A stretch of 17,195 bases of DNA from an uncultured Acidimicrobiia bacterium (GCA_937949585.1 CALEDW010000225.1:1-17195); one strand, 5' to 3'; positions 7,199 through 14,917 are shown, counted from the stretch's first letter. The notes: generated by a model not told the origin, from the sequence alone. Program-made: numbers and translations.

Positions 7199-7204
7199 AG
7201 GCTA
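7199..7204 (-). promoter_or_regulatory. TAnnnT -10 element, possible leaderless internal promoter
   Basis: On the minus strand TAGCCT is followed by the 6 bases GACGCC and then the GTG start of the oxidoreductase. This is the spacing of leaderless actinobacterial promoters, where transcription starts on the start codon. It lies in the 55-base gap after the aminotransferase, so the oxidoreductase may also be transcribed on its own. No -35 element is clear. Confidence 0.4.
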
Positions 7205-7247
7205 CCGAGGCGCCGGGGGGTCCCAGACCACGGGCCCGGCGGGTCCC

Positions 7248-8357
7248 TCAGCCGCCGAGCGCGTCGGTGGTCGCCGCGACGATGCGGTCGAGGTCGCCGG
7301 GCTCGAGCGCCGGGTGGACGGGTAGGGAGAGCACCTCCGCCGCGGCGGCTCGCGCCTGCGGCACCTCCTCTCGCACGACCCCGGGATGCCCTGCGTAGCA
7401 CTCGTAGTCGAACACGACGCGGGGGTAGTAGACGCCGGTGGCGATCCCGCGTCGTGCCAGCGCCGCCCCGAGCCGGTCGCGGTCCCGGCCTTCGGACCGC
7501 ACGACCCGCACGGTGAACTGGTGGTACACGTGGTCCCGCCCTGCGGGTTCCTCCGGGAGCCGCAGGCCCGCGAGGCCTGCCAACCCGGACCGCAGGCGTG
7601 CCGCGTTCGCCCGCCGGGCGGCGGTGAGGGTACCGAGGCGACGCACCTGCCCGACGGCCACCGCCGCCGCGAGGTCGGTGAGCCGGAGGTTCGTGCCGAT
7701 CACCTCGTAGCGGTACCGCTCCCGCATCCCCTGGTTGCGCAGCAGCCGCAGCCGGTCGGCCAGCACGGCGTCGTCGGTGGTGACGATCCCCCCTTCCCCG
7801 GCGGCCACGTTCTTCGTGGCGTACAGCGAGAAGCACCCGGCACCGAACGACCCGACCGGACGTCCGCCGACCCGGGCGCCGTGCGCCTGGGCGGCGTCCT
7901 CGACGAGGGCGAGCCCGTGGCGCCGGGCCAGCGCGCCCAGCCGCTCGAGGTCGGCCGGCAGTCCGTAGAGGTGCACGGGCAGGATCGCCGCCGTCCGAGC
8001 GCCCACGAGGGCCGCGGCCGCCTCGGGATCGATGGTGAACGTCGACGGGTCGATGTCGGCGAACCGGGCCACGGCCCCGACGGCGAGGATGGCGTTCAGG
8101 GTCGCCACGAACGTGAACGGGGTCGTGATCACCTCGTCGCCGGCCCCGATGCCAAGAGCCCGCAGCGTCGCCTCGAGCGCCGCGGTGCCCGACGACACCG
8201 CCACCGCCTCCCGCACCTCGCACAGCCCGGCGAACGCCGCTTCGAGCTCGGCCACCACCGGTCCTTGGGCCAGGTGCCCGGATCGCAGCACGCCCAGCAC
8301 CCGCGCCTCGTCCTCGGGCGTGAGCGACAGCGCCGAGATCGGGATGGGCCGCGTCAC
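7248..8357 (-). CDS. DegT/DnrJ/EryC1/StrS-family sugar aminotransferase (WbpE-like, second copy)
   Basis: A 369-residue PLP aminotransferase with textbook family motifs: SSGTAALEATLRALG (55-69), TPFTFVATLNAIL (79-91), PVHLYGLPADLERL (127-140), VEDAAQAHGA (152-161) with D154, and SLYATKNVAAGEGG (177-190) with the PLP lysine K182. These are the motifs of aminotransferases that act on 3-keto or 4-keto UDP-sugars. The GTG start overlaps the stop of the acetyltransferase as GTGA (8354-8357), so the pair is probably translationally coupled. With the WbpD-like acetyltransferase upstream and the Gfo/Idh/MocA enzyme downstream, the likely job is amination of a UDP-3-keto-GlcNAc(A) intermediate. The 55 bases between this gene and the oxidoreductase hold the palindrome CGGGCCCG (7231-7238) and a promoter-like element. 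Confidence 0.9.
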   Translation of the reverse strand: MTRPIPISALSLTPEDEARVLGVLRSGHLAQGPVVAELEAAFAGLCEVREAVAVSSGTAALEATLRALGIGAGDEVITTPFTFVATLNAILAVGAVARFADIDPSTFTIDPEAAAALVGARTAAILPVHLYGLPADLERLGALARRHGLALVEDAAQAHGARVGGRPVGSFGAGCFSLYATKNVAAGEGGIVTTDDAVLADRLRLLRNQGMRERYRYEVIGTNLRLTDLAAAVAVGQVRRLGTLTAARRANAARLRSGLAGLAGLRLPEEPAGRDHVYHQFTVRVVRSEGRDRDRLGAALARRGIATGVYYPRVVFDYECYAGHPGVVREEVPQARAAAAEVLSLPVHPALEPGDLDRIVAATTDALGG

Positions 8358-8980
8358 GGGGCCCGGCCCGCCGGGGCCGCGCCGCCGCCGACGTCCCTCG
8401 GCGGCGCGTCGTAGGGCCGGCCGCAGCGGTCACAAGGGCTGCCGGGGGCGGGGCGCGCCTCGGCCCGGCTCACCACCTCGCCGCAGGTGCAGACCCACCC
8501 GGCGGCCCGGGCGGGGGTTCCCAGCACCAGGCGGTGCGGCTCGACGTCGCGGGTGACCACCGCGCCGGCGCCCACCATGGCCCAGGGCCCGATCTCGATG
8601 CCGCAGACCACGGTGGCGTTCGCGCCGATCGACGCGCCCCGCCGCACCCGGGTCTCCACCGGCACCCAGCCCTCACCGTGGGCCCGGGGCCGCCGGTCGT
8701 TCGTGAAGGTGGCGTTCGGGCCGACGAACACGTCGTCCTCGAGCACGACCCCCCGGTACACCGACACCCCGTTCTGCACCTTCACCCGGTCGCCGATCCT
8801 CACCCCGGCGTCGACGAAGGTGCCCTTGCCGAGCACGCACCGGGCGCCGATCCGGGCGCCGGCGCGCACGTGGGCGTGGTGCCAGACCCGGGTCGCCGGC
8901 CCGAGGTGGGCGCCGTCCTCGACGATCGCGCTCGGGTGCACCTGGGGCGCCTCGGCCGGGCCTGAGGGCGGCGGTGCCAT
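8354..8980 (-). CDS. WbpD/WlbB-like sugar-nucleotide N-acetyltransferase with C-terminal cysteine knuckle
   Basis: A 208-residue hexapeptide acyltransferase. The order of segments is that of the WbpD/WlbB family, which acetylates the 3-amino group of UDP-2-acetamido-3-amino-2,3-dideoxy-glucuronate: VHPSAIVEDGAHLGPATRVW (14-33), HAHVRAGARIGARC (35-48), VKVQNGVSVYRGV (67-79), LEDDVFVGPNATFTNDRRPR (80-99), RRGASIGANATVVCGI (113-128), VGAGAVVTRDV (136-146), and GWVCTCGEVV (161-170). The tail has four cysteines, C164, C166, C183 and C186, forming a CxC...CxxC knuckle that could bind zinc. The ATG at 8980 is preferred to upstream starts because the family begins here and a TAnnnT element lies 7 bases before it. 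It is the first gene of unit D and overlaps the aminotransferase start by 4 bases. Confidence 0.87.
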   Translation of the reverse strand: MAPPPSGPAEAPQVHPSAIVEDGAHLGPATRVWHHAHVRAGARIGARCVLGKGTFVDAGVRIGDRVKVQNGVSVYRGVVLEDDVFVGPNATFTNDRRPRAHGEGWVPVETRVRRGASIGANATVVCGIEIGPWAMVGAGAVVTRDVEPHRLVLGTPARAAGWVCTCGEVVSRAEARPAPGSPCDRCGRPYDAPPRDVGGGAAPAGRAP

Positions 8981-8987
8981 CGCCCGC

Positions 8988-8993
8988 ACGCTA
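8988..8993 (-). promoter_or_regulatory. TAnnnT -10 element, likely leaderless promoter of unit D
   Basis: On the minus strand TAGCGT is followed by 7 bases and the ATG of the WbpD-like gene. That spacing puts the transcription start on or next to the A of ATG. There is no Shine-Dalgarno sequence before this ATG, which agrees with a leaderless transcript. No clear -35 element is seen. Confidence 0.5.
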
Positions 8994-9032
8994 GCGGCGA
9001 CCGCGCGGGGTGCGACGCCACCACGCAGGGTG

Positions 9033-9038
9033 TAACCT
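9033..9038 (+). promoter_or_regulatory. Possible -10 element for the oxidase gene
   Basis: TAACCT matches TAnnnT, with TG directly before it. TGCGAC (9011-9016), 16 bases upstream, is a poor -35 candidate. Transcription would start near 9045, leaving a leader of about 80 bases before the GTG at 9125. In the 8981-9124 gap this is the only AT-richer hexamer on the plus strand that fits. Confidence 0.3.
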
Positions 9039-9114
9039 GTGGCCTTCACGGACCGCTCCGGGGCGGGGCGTGACCGATGCGGCCGACGGGCCGGTCGCGG
9101 CACGGGCAAGCGGT

Positions 9115-9119
9115 GGAGG
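9115..9119 (+). promoter_or_regulatory. Ribosome binding site deciding the oxidase start
   Basis: GGAGG lies 5 bases before the GTG at 9125 and 14 bases before the ATG at 9134. It favours GTG 9125 over ATG 9077, which has no such site. The signal peptide is intact with either 9125 or 9134. Confidence 0.5.
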
Positions 9120-9124
9120 CGCAG

Positions 9125-12100
9125 GTGCGCAGGATGCGGAACAGCGGTTCGGTCTCACCGGCGCGTCGGTCGGGAGGTGGGCGCGCCTGGGCCCTGCTGG
9201 TCGGGTTCACGATGACGGCGGCCGGCCTCGTCGCGGCCACGGGCACCCCGGTCGGCGCCGCCGGGGGGCAGGCCCTCGCCTTCGACGGCCAGGCCGCCAG
9301 GGTCGAGGTCCCCGACCACCCGGGCCTGCGGCCGCCGGTGATGACCCTCGAGGCCTGGGTCAAGCCGACCGCGGCCAAGCACGCCTTCATCACCGGCAAG
9401 AACGCCTGGGCGCTGGGGGTGGCCCCCGCCTACCACGGGGTCATGTTCCGCTGGGTGCTCGGCGTCGACGGCATCCTCCGGTACGCCGACTCGCCGCCGC
9501 TGCCCCTCAACCGCTGGTACGCCGTGGCGGGGACCTACGACGGCATGACCATGCGCCTGTTCGTGAACGGACAGGCCGTGAAGACCCAGACCTATCCCGG
9601 CACCGTCGTCCAGGACTCGAACCTGTTCCGGATCGGCAGCCTCGGGGCGAGCAACGACTTCTTCGAAGGCCTCGTCGACGAGGTGCGGCTGTCGAACGTG
9701 GTGCGCTACGGCCCGGAGGGCTACGTGGTCCGCCGGACGCCGTTCACCCCCGACGCCCACACCATCGGGCTCTGGCACCTCGACGAGGGCACGGGGACCA
9801 CCACCGCCGACGCCTCCGGCAACGGGCACAACGGGACGTTGTGGCACGGGCCGGCCTGGACGACCGACAGCCCCTTCACCCCGCCGGAGACCACCCCGCC
9901 GGTGGTCACGAACCGGACGGTGACGAAGGTGACGACCACCACCGCGCAGGTGAGCTGGAGGACCGACGAGGCGGCGACCTCGATCGTGGAGTGGGGGACG
10001 ACCACCGCGTACGGGTCCTGGCGCCAGGACACCGCGCTGGTCACCCGGCACGGGATGTCCATCGGGGGCCTCACCCCGAACACCACCTACCACTACCGGA
10101 TCATCACCCGCGACGCCTGGCTGAACGAGACCGTCACCGCCGACGGGACCTTCACCACCGCCGCCGACCCGTCCGACGATCCGCAGGTCCTCGGGTCGTG
10201 GGGGCCGCTGATGAGTTGGCCCAGCGTCGCGGTGCACCTCGTCCCCTTGCACACCGGCGAGTTCCTCGTGTGGGACGCCTGGGAGATCCCGTCCTGGCCG
10301 AAGGTCTGGGACCCGGTCACCGACTCCTGGACGCTGCTCTCCAACCCCTACGGGCTCTTCTGCTCGGGGGTGGTCCAGCTGCCCGACGGGAAGATCCTCA
10401 TCGCCGGCGGGCACGCCGGTGCCGGGGTCGGGATCGCGGTGACCTTCATCTTCGACCCGGTCACCCGCACGTTCACGCAGGTCGACGACATGGCCTACGC
10501 CCGCTGGTACCCGGGGGCGACGAAGCTCGGCGACGGCCGGGCGGTGCTGATCTCGGGGAACATCGACGAGGCGACGCTGGCCACCACGCCCGAGGTGTTC
10601 GACCCCGCCACGAACACCTGGACGAGCCTCACCGGCATCAGCACCGACGACATGCCGACGACGATCCTGTACCCCGCCGCGTTCACCCGTCCCGACGGCA
10701 AGGTGGCGGTCATCGCGCCGTCGAGCGGCATCACCCGAACCCTCGACGTCGACGCCCAGACCTACGAGTCGCTGCCCTCGACCTGGCAGACCGGCGGCAC
10801 CCCGGCCCAGTACCGGCCGGGCAAGCTCCTCATCTCCGGTGGTGGCGAGGTGGGCCGCCTCGACGAGTCCTCGGGGCAGTCGATGGCCGGGACGCAGCTC
10901 ATCGACCTCACCCAACCGAATCCCACGTGGCGGACCACGTCGTCGATGGAGTTCGGGCGAGCCATCCACATGCTCACCGTGCTCGCCGACGGGACCGTCA
11001 TGGCCATCGGCGGCAACCACACGAACAACCTCGAGGCGGTCGAGGGGCCGGTGGTGACCGAGCTCTGGGATCCGGCCACCGAGACCTGGTCCCGCCTCGC
11101 CCCCATGGCGCACCCCCGGATGTACCACTCCACCTCGGCGCTGCTGCCCGACGGTCGGGTCCTGGTGGCCGGCGGCGGGCGGCTGGGGGTGGCCGTGAAC
11201 TACCTCGACGCCCAGATCTACTCGCCGCCCTACCTGTTCAAGGGGCCCCGCCCGGAGATCACCGACGCGCCCGCGGCCGCGGCGTACGGGGACGCGGTGA
11301 CGGTGGGGACGCCGCAGGCGGCCGACATCGCCTCGGTGAACCTCATCAACCTGGCCACCTCCACCCACAACCTCGATCAGGAGCAGCGCTTCGTCCCGCT
11401 GTCGTTCACGAAGCTGGCCGGGCAGCTCACGGTGCAGATCCCCTCGAATCGCAACGTCGCCCCGCCCGGCTACTACATGCTGAACGTCGTCGATTCGAAC
11501 GGGGTGCCGTCGGTGGCCCGCATCGTGCACCTCTCGGGCCCCGACGGGGGTGACACCACGGCCCCCCAGGTCGAGGTGACCGAACCCGCCGACGGCGCGA
11601 CGCTCACCGGGACGGCGACGCTGGCCGCCGAGGCGAGCGACGACGTGGGCGTCGTCGGCGTCACGTTCAAGGTGGACGGCAACCCGGTCGGCCCGCCCGT
11701 CACCACCGCGCCGTTCAGCGCGACCTGGAACACGACCACCGTCGCCGACGGGACGTACACGGTCACCGCGGAGGCCCGCGACGCTGCCGGCAACGTCGGT
11801 ACCTCGGAGCCGGTCACGGTGACGGTCGCCAACGGTCCCCCCGACACGACACCCCCGGTGATCAGCGACGTCTCCGCCGAGGGGGTGTCCGGGACGTCGG
11901 CGGTCATCACCTGGACGACCGACGAGCCGGCCGACGGCCAGGTCGAGTACGGCACCACGCCGGCCTACGGCCAGATGAGCCCGCTGTCCCCGAGCCGGGT
12001 CACCGAGCACTCGGTGGCGATCGCCGGCCTCAGCCCGGGCACCACCTACCACTTCCGGGTGCGCAGCCGCGACGCGTCGGGGAACCTCGCCGTCTCGGAG

Positions 12101-13312
12101 GACTTCACCTTCACGACCAACGAGTCGACGGCCCTGTTCTGTGCCATCACCACCCCCGAGGTGGGCGCCCAGCTCCAGGGTGTGGTGCCCATCCACGTGA
12201 TCGCCGAGGGGGGTGACGGCGGCATCACCAGCGTGCAGGTACGCATCGACGACCAGGACCTCGGGCCCCCGCTCACCGCCCCGCCCTGGACGGTGCAGTG
12301 GGACACCCGCAGCGTGACCAACGGCGAGCACACGATCACCGCGGTGGCCCGCGACGCCTCGGGCCAGACCCGGGCCTCGGACCCGGTGACGGTCACCGTG
12401 ACGAACGCCGACCCGGTCTTCGTCGCCGACTCCACCACGACCGACTTCGGGACCGGGAGCCACGCCGGGACCTACGTCGCCAAGCTGGAGGACGGCGAGG
12501 TGATGGTGGCGCCCACGCTGGGAGAGGAGTTCGAAGGGAGCGCCGTCCCACCACCGTTCACCACCACCGCCTGGCAGACGGGCGGCACGGCCGAGGTCGC
12601 CGGCGGGGCGTTGCGCGTCGACGGGGCCCGGGTGCGCGCCTCCTCGGGCTACCCGCCGGGGCGCTGGATCGAGTTCTCGGCGACCTTCGTGAAGGGGGCG
12701 GCGAACCAGGACGTCGGCTTCGGCTCCAACAACGGCGGCCGGCCCTGGGCGGTGTTCGGTACCCGCGGCGGCGGGAGGCTGTGGGCCCGCAGCGCCGTGA
12801 GTTCGACGGTGGCGACCGAGACCGACCTCGGGACGACGTACCTGGACGGGCCGCACCTGTTCCGCATCGCCTGGACCGCGACCGAGGTGGTGTTCTCGGT
12901 CGACGGGGTCGTGGTCGCGACCCACACCACCGCACCGGGTCAGCACCTGCGTCCGCTGGTCAGCGACCGCAAGGTCGGCGGGCCCCGGCTCACGGTGCAC
13001 TGGCTGCAGATGGGCCCCGGGGTGAGCAGCGGCACGTTCACCTCCCGGGTGTTCGACGCCGGCGCAGCCGGGGCACGTTGGGGTCCCATCGACTGGAACG
13101 CCCACCTGCCGTCGGGCTCGGCGTTCTCGGTGGCGGTGCGCACCGGGGAGACCCCGAGCCCCGACGGGTCGTGGGGCCCCTGGACCGAGGTGGCAAAGGG
13201 CCAGGACTTCGGGTCGATCGGCCGCTACGCCCAGTACCGGGTCACGCTGGCCCGCGGGACGGGAGGCGCGTCCCCGATCTGGCGAGACGTGATGATCCGG
13301 GCCGTTCCCTGA
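9125..13312 (+). CDS. Secreted galactose/glyoxal oxidase-type copper-radical oxidase with LamG, FN3 and Ig-like domains
   Basis: A 1395-residue secreted protein (numbered from GTG 9125). Residues 1-47 form a signal peptide: basic start, hydrophobic core, AGG-type end. Then come a LamG/concanavalin domain (about 48-245), an FN3 domain (257-350), a kelch propeller with the galactose oxidase C-terminal early-set domain (352-802), an Ig-like domain (812-902), FN3 (907-998), Ig-like (1005-1094), and a C-terminal concanavalin-like module (1132-1395). All copper-radical residues of galactose oxidase have visible counterparts. C413 in LFCSG and Y462 in ARWYPG would form the Cys-Tyr cofactor. Y667 and H668 in RMYHS, and H748 in THNLDQEQR, would be copper ligands. 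The stacking tryptophan is not evident. The family oxidises primary alcohols or aldehydes with O2, giving H2O2. Substrate unknown; a glycan made by this locus is plausible. There is no membrane anchor or sorting motif. Confidence 0.88.
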   Translation: MRRMRNSGSVSPARRSGGGRAWALLVGFTMTAAGLVAATGTPVGAAGGQALAFDGQAARVEVPDHPGLRPPVMTLEAWVKPTAAKHAFITGKNAWALGVAPAYHGVMFRWVLGVDGILRYADSPPLPLNRWYAVAGTYDGMTMRLFVNGQAVKTQTYPGTVVQDSNLFRIGSLGASNDFFEGLVDEVRLSNVVRYGPEGYVVRRTPFTPDAHTIGLWHLDEGTGTTTADASGNGHNGTLWHGPAWTTDSPFTPPETTPPVVTNRTVTKVTTTTAQVSWRTDEAATSIVEWGTTTAYGSWRQDTALVTRHGMSIGGLTPNTTYHYRIITRDAWLNETVTADGTFTTAADPSDDPQVLGSWGPLMSWPSVAVHLVPLHTGEFLVWDAWEIPSWPKVWDPVTDSWTLLSNPYGLFCSGVVQLPDGKILIAGGHAGAGVGIAVTFIFDPVTRTFTQVDDMAYARWYPGATKLGDGRAVLISGNIDEATLATTPEVFDPATNTWTSLTGISTDDMPTTILYPAAFTRPDGKVAVIAPSSGITRTLDVDAQTYESLPSTWQTGGTPAQYRPGKLLISGGGEVGRLDESSGQSMAGTQLIDLTQPNPTWRTTSSMEFGRAIHMLTVLADGTVMAIGGNHTNNLEAVEGPVVTELWDPATETWSRLAPMAHPRMYHSTSALLPDGRVLVAGGGRLGVAVNYLDAQIYSPPYLFKGPRPEITDAPAAAAYGDAVTVGTPQAADIASVNLINLATSTHNLDQEQRFVPLSFTKLAGQLTVQIPSNRNVAPPGYYMLNVVDSNGVPSVARIVHLSGPDGGDTTAPQVEVTEPADGATLTGTATLAAEASDDVGVVGVTFKVDGNPVGPPVTTAPFSATWNTTTVADGTYTVTAEARDAAGNVGTSEPVTVTVANGPPDTTPPVISDVSAEGVSGTSAVITWTTDEPADGQVEYGTTPAYGQMSPLSPSRVTEHSVAIAGLSPGTTYHFRVRSRDASGNLAVSEDFTFTTNESTALFCAITTPEVGAQLQGVVPIHVIAEGGDGGITSVQVRIDDQDLGPPLTAPPWTVQWDTRSVTNGEHTITAVARDASGQTRASDPVTVTVTNADPVFVADSTTTDFGTGSHAGTYVAKLEDGEVMVAPTLGEEFEGSAVPPPFTTTAWQTGGTAEVAGGALRVDGARVRASSGYPPGRWIEFSATFVKGAANQDVGFGSNNGGRPWAVFGTRGGGRLWARSAVSSTVATETDLGTTYLDGPHLFRIAWTATEVVFSVDGVVVATHTTAPGQHLRPLVSDRKVGGPRLTVHWLQMGPGVSSGTFTSRVFDAGAAGARWGPIDWNAHLPSGSAFSVAVRTGETPSPDGSWGPWTEVAKGQDFGSIGRYAQYRVTLARGTGGASPIWRDVMIRAVP
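12713..13309 (+). repeat. C-terminal module shared with the protein ending at 599
   Basis: This stretch encodes the same module as positions 3-596 of the window. Both copies run from VGFG to the end of their protein with only short gaps. Shared short blocks include RGGG-LWARS, FSVDGVVVATH, LRPLVSDR, SGTFTSRV and GRYAQ. The likeness is at protein level with patches of shared DNA, so it is an old or diverged duplication. Confidence 0.8.
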
Positions 13313-13337
13313 GCGGGACGCCGCGCCGGGCGCTCAG
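13309..13337. terminator. Inverted repeat over the two stop codons of convergent genes
   Basis: CTGAGCG (13309-13315) and CGCTCAG (13331-13337) are perfect 7-base arms around a very GC-rich 15-base spacer. The oxidase stop TGA (13310-13312) lies in the left arm and the Rieske-gene stop (TCA, 13334-13336) in the right arm. There is no T-run. A role as a bidirectional terminator is inferred. Confidence 0.5.
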
Positions 13338-14905
13338 CCCCCGGCGGGCGGCCGCCGGTTCCCGGTGTCGGGGGCGACCTCGACGGCGTGGACGGTGGCG
13401 TCGGCGGTCGTGCAGCGCCCGCCGTCGGCGAGGTCGAACACCCAGCGGTGCCGGGGGCAGACGAGGAAGCGGTCGTCCTCCAGCCATCCCTCGGAGAGGT
13501 CGCCGCCGGCGTGCGGGCAGCGGCGGTTCACCTCCCAGCACCGGGTGGACCCCCGTACCAGGACGCGCTCGGTGCCGTCTCGGGCTGCGAGGTCGCCCAG
13601 GGCGTCGAGGTCCTCGGTCTCGGTGAGCAAGAACGCGTGGAGCGCCGGGTCGTAGGTGTCCGGCCGGCGCAGGATCTGCAGCCGGAACGTGAGCGCCAGG
13701 TCCTCCCAGGTGAGCGCACCGGCCAGGACGCGGTCCATCTGCCAGGCGGGGACCCGCAGCCGGGTGAACGCAGGGTCGTCGATGGTCCCGGCCTCACGCA
13801 CCGCCCGGCGTGCGAAGTCGATCCGCCAGCCCGCCTCGGCCTCCTGGAGCCAGACGTACAGCGGTGCGGCCACGGCCGAGGCGAGGGGGAACCGGGTGAC
13901 GCGCTCGGCGAGCACTCGGCCGAGGTCCGAGTGCACGGCGGCGACGGTGCGCCCCGGGCGCAGATCTTGGAGGGCGAGGATCCGGTCGCGGTGGGCGGCG
14001 GCGCCGCGGGCCACGAGGGCGGCGAAGTCGCGGTCCTCGATCCGGGGTTCGGCGAGGTGCGTGAAACGCCCGGCCGTGGCGTCCCAGGTGTCGCCGGGCA
14101 TGAGTTCACGGGCGCAGACGTCCAGGTCGGGCCGGGTGGCGGCGAGGTGGTCGAGGAAGGCCCGGGCCCGGGGGAAGATGTTCACGGGTTCCGTGTTGAG
14201 GTGCGCCAGGGCCGGGTCGTAGAAGCAGGCCGGCCCGGCCGCGGGCAGGTACACGGCAGGCGCGCACGCCTCGATGGCCCGGACGACCGACGCGAACTTG
14301 TCGGCGACCTTGCGGGCCGAGATCCGCTCGTAGGTGGGCCGGTCGTACTCGTAGCAGGTGGGGTGCCAGGTCGCGCCGGAGAACTGGCAGGAGAAGGCGT
14401 CGATCGGCCCGACCCGGGCGCGGATCGCGCGCACCCGGTCGAGGAGCTTGCAGTCGTTGAGGTTCAGGAACCGGTGCCCGTCCAGCTCCACCAGCACCGC
14501 CGAGTCACGCTCGACCACCGTGTCGTCCACGTGCATCTCGATGGAGCCGCCGGGGAGCTCGAGGCGCTGTCGGTCCCCGAGGGTCACGACCGGGCCCACA
14601 CCGGCGAGCCAGTCGGCCAGCGCCGTACGCCCGAAACGGGGGACGACGAAGGTGACCCCGGCCGGGACGGTGGCGAGGAAGTCCCGGTCGAAGTGGTCGC
14701 GATGCTCGTGGCTGACGTACACGAACCGGGCTCGGCCCCCGTCGTGCAGCCGCTCCCGCACCCACGGGGCGACGTGGTGGTTGGGGGGCCACGGGAACCA
14801 CGCGCCGTCGAAGGCCCCCGATTCGGAGAGCCAGGGATCGCACACGAGCACCACCCGGTCGGTCTCGACGCAGAACCCGGCGTGTCCGAGGAACGTGATC
14901 CGCAC
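13334..14905 (-). CDS. Metallo-beta-lactamase-fold plus Rieske [2Fe-2S] fusion, NamH/CMAH-like N-acyl-sugar hydroxylase candidate
   Basis: A 523-residue two-domain protein. The N-terminal MBL fold carries LGHAGF (6-11), CDPW (22-25) and SHEHRDH (65-71) with H66, H68, D70 and H71, then FLNLNDCKL (146-154) and QFSGATWHP (174-182). The C-terminal Rieske domain has C463 and H465 in RRCPHAGGDL, and C483 and H486 in VCPRHRWVFDL, the complete CxH...CxxH cluster. Domain order and linker motifs, as I remember them, match mycobacterial NamH, which hydroxylates the N-acetyl of UDP-MurNAc to N-glycolyl. CMP-Neu5Ac hydroxylase uses the same two modules in the opposite order. In a locus making UDP-acetamido sugars, hydroxylation of an N-acyl group is plausible but unproven. 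The GTG at 14905 is chosen because the family starts at MRITFLGHAGF; GTG 14935 is the alternative. It follows the flippase by 39 bases. Confidence 0.85.
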   Translation of the reverse strand: MRITFLGHAGFCVETDRVVLVCDPWLSESGAFDGAWFPWPPNHHVAPWVRERLHDGGRARFVYVSHEHRDHFDRDFLATVPAGVTFVVPRFGRTALADWLAGVGPVVTLGDRQRLELPGGSIEMHVDDTVVERDSAVLVELDGHRFLNLNDCKLLDRVRAIRARVGPIDAFSCQFSGATWHPTCYEYDRPTYERISARKVADKFASVVRAIEACAPAVYLPAAGPACFYDPALAHLNTEPVNIFPRARAFLDHLAATRPDLDVCARELMPGDTWDATAGRFTHLAEPRIEDRDFAALVARGAAAHRDRILALQDLRPGRTVAAVHSDLGRVLAERVTRFPLASAVAAPLYVWLQEAEAGWRIDFARRAVREAGTIDDPAFTRLRVPAWQMDRVLAGALTWEDLALTFRLQILRRPDTYDPALHAFLLTETEDLDALGDLAARDGTERVLVRGSTRCWEVNRRCPHAGGDLSEGWLEDDRFLVCPRHRWVFDLADGGRCTTADATVHAVEVAPDTGNRRPPAGG

Positions 14906-14917
14906 GGTCCTATCTCG

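Noticed and set aside
8981..9109. N-terminal extension of the WbpD-like protein up to 9109
   Set aside because: The family begins near the ATG at 8980, and the extension covers promoter-like DNA and the neighbouring leader.
9010..11553. An 847-codon open frame in another frame of the oxidase region
   Set aside because: It overlaps the oxidase gene in the same direction and is low-complexity Arg/Gly/His-rich; only the 9125-13312 frame shows domains.
9155..13105. A 1316-codon open frame antisense to the oxidase gene
   Set aside because: It has no recognisable domain, is rich in Gly, Arg, Val and His, and lies wholly opposite a multi-domain protein with intact active site.
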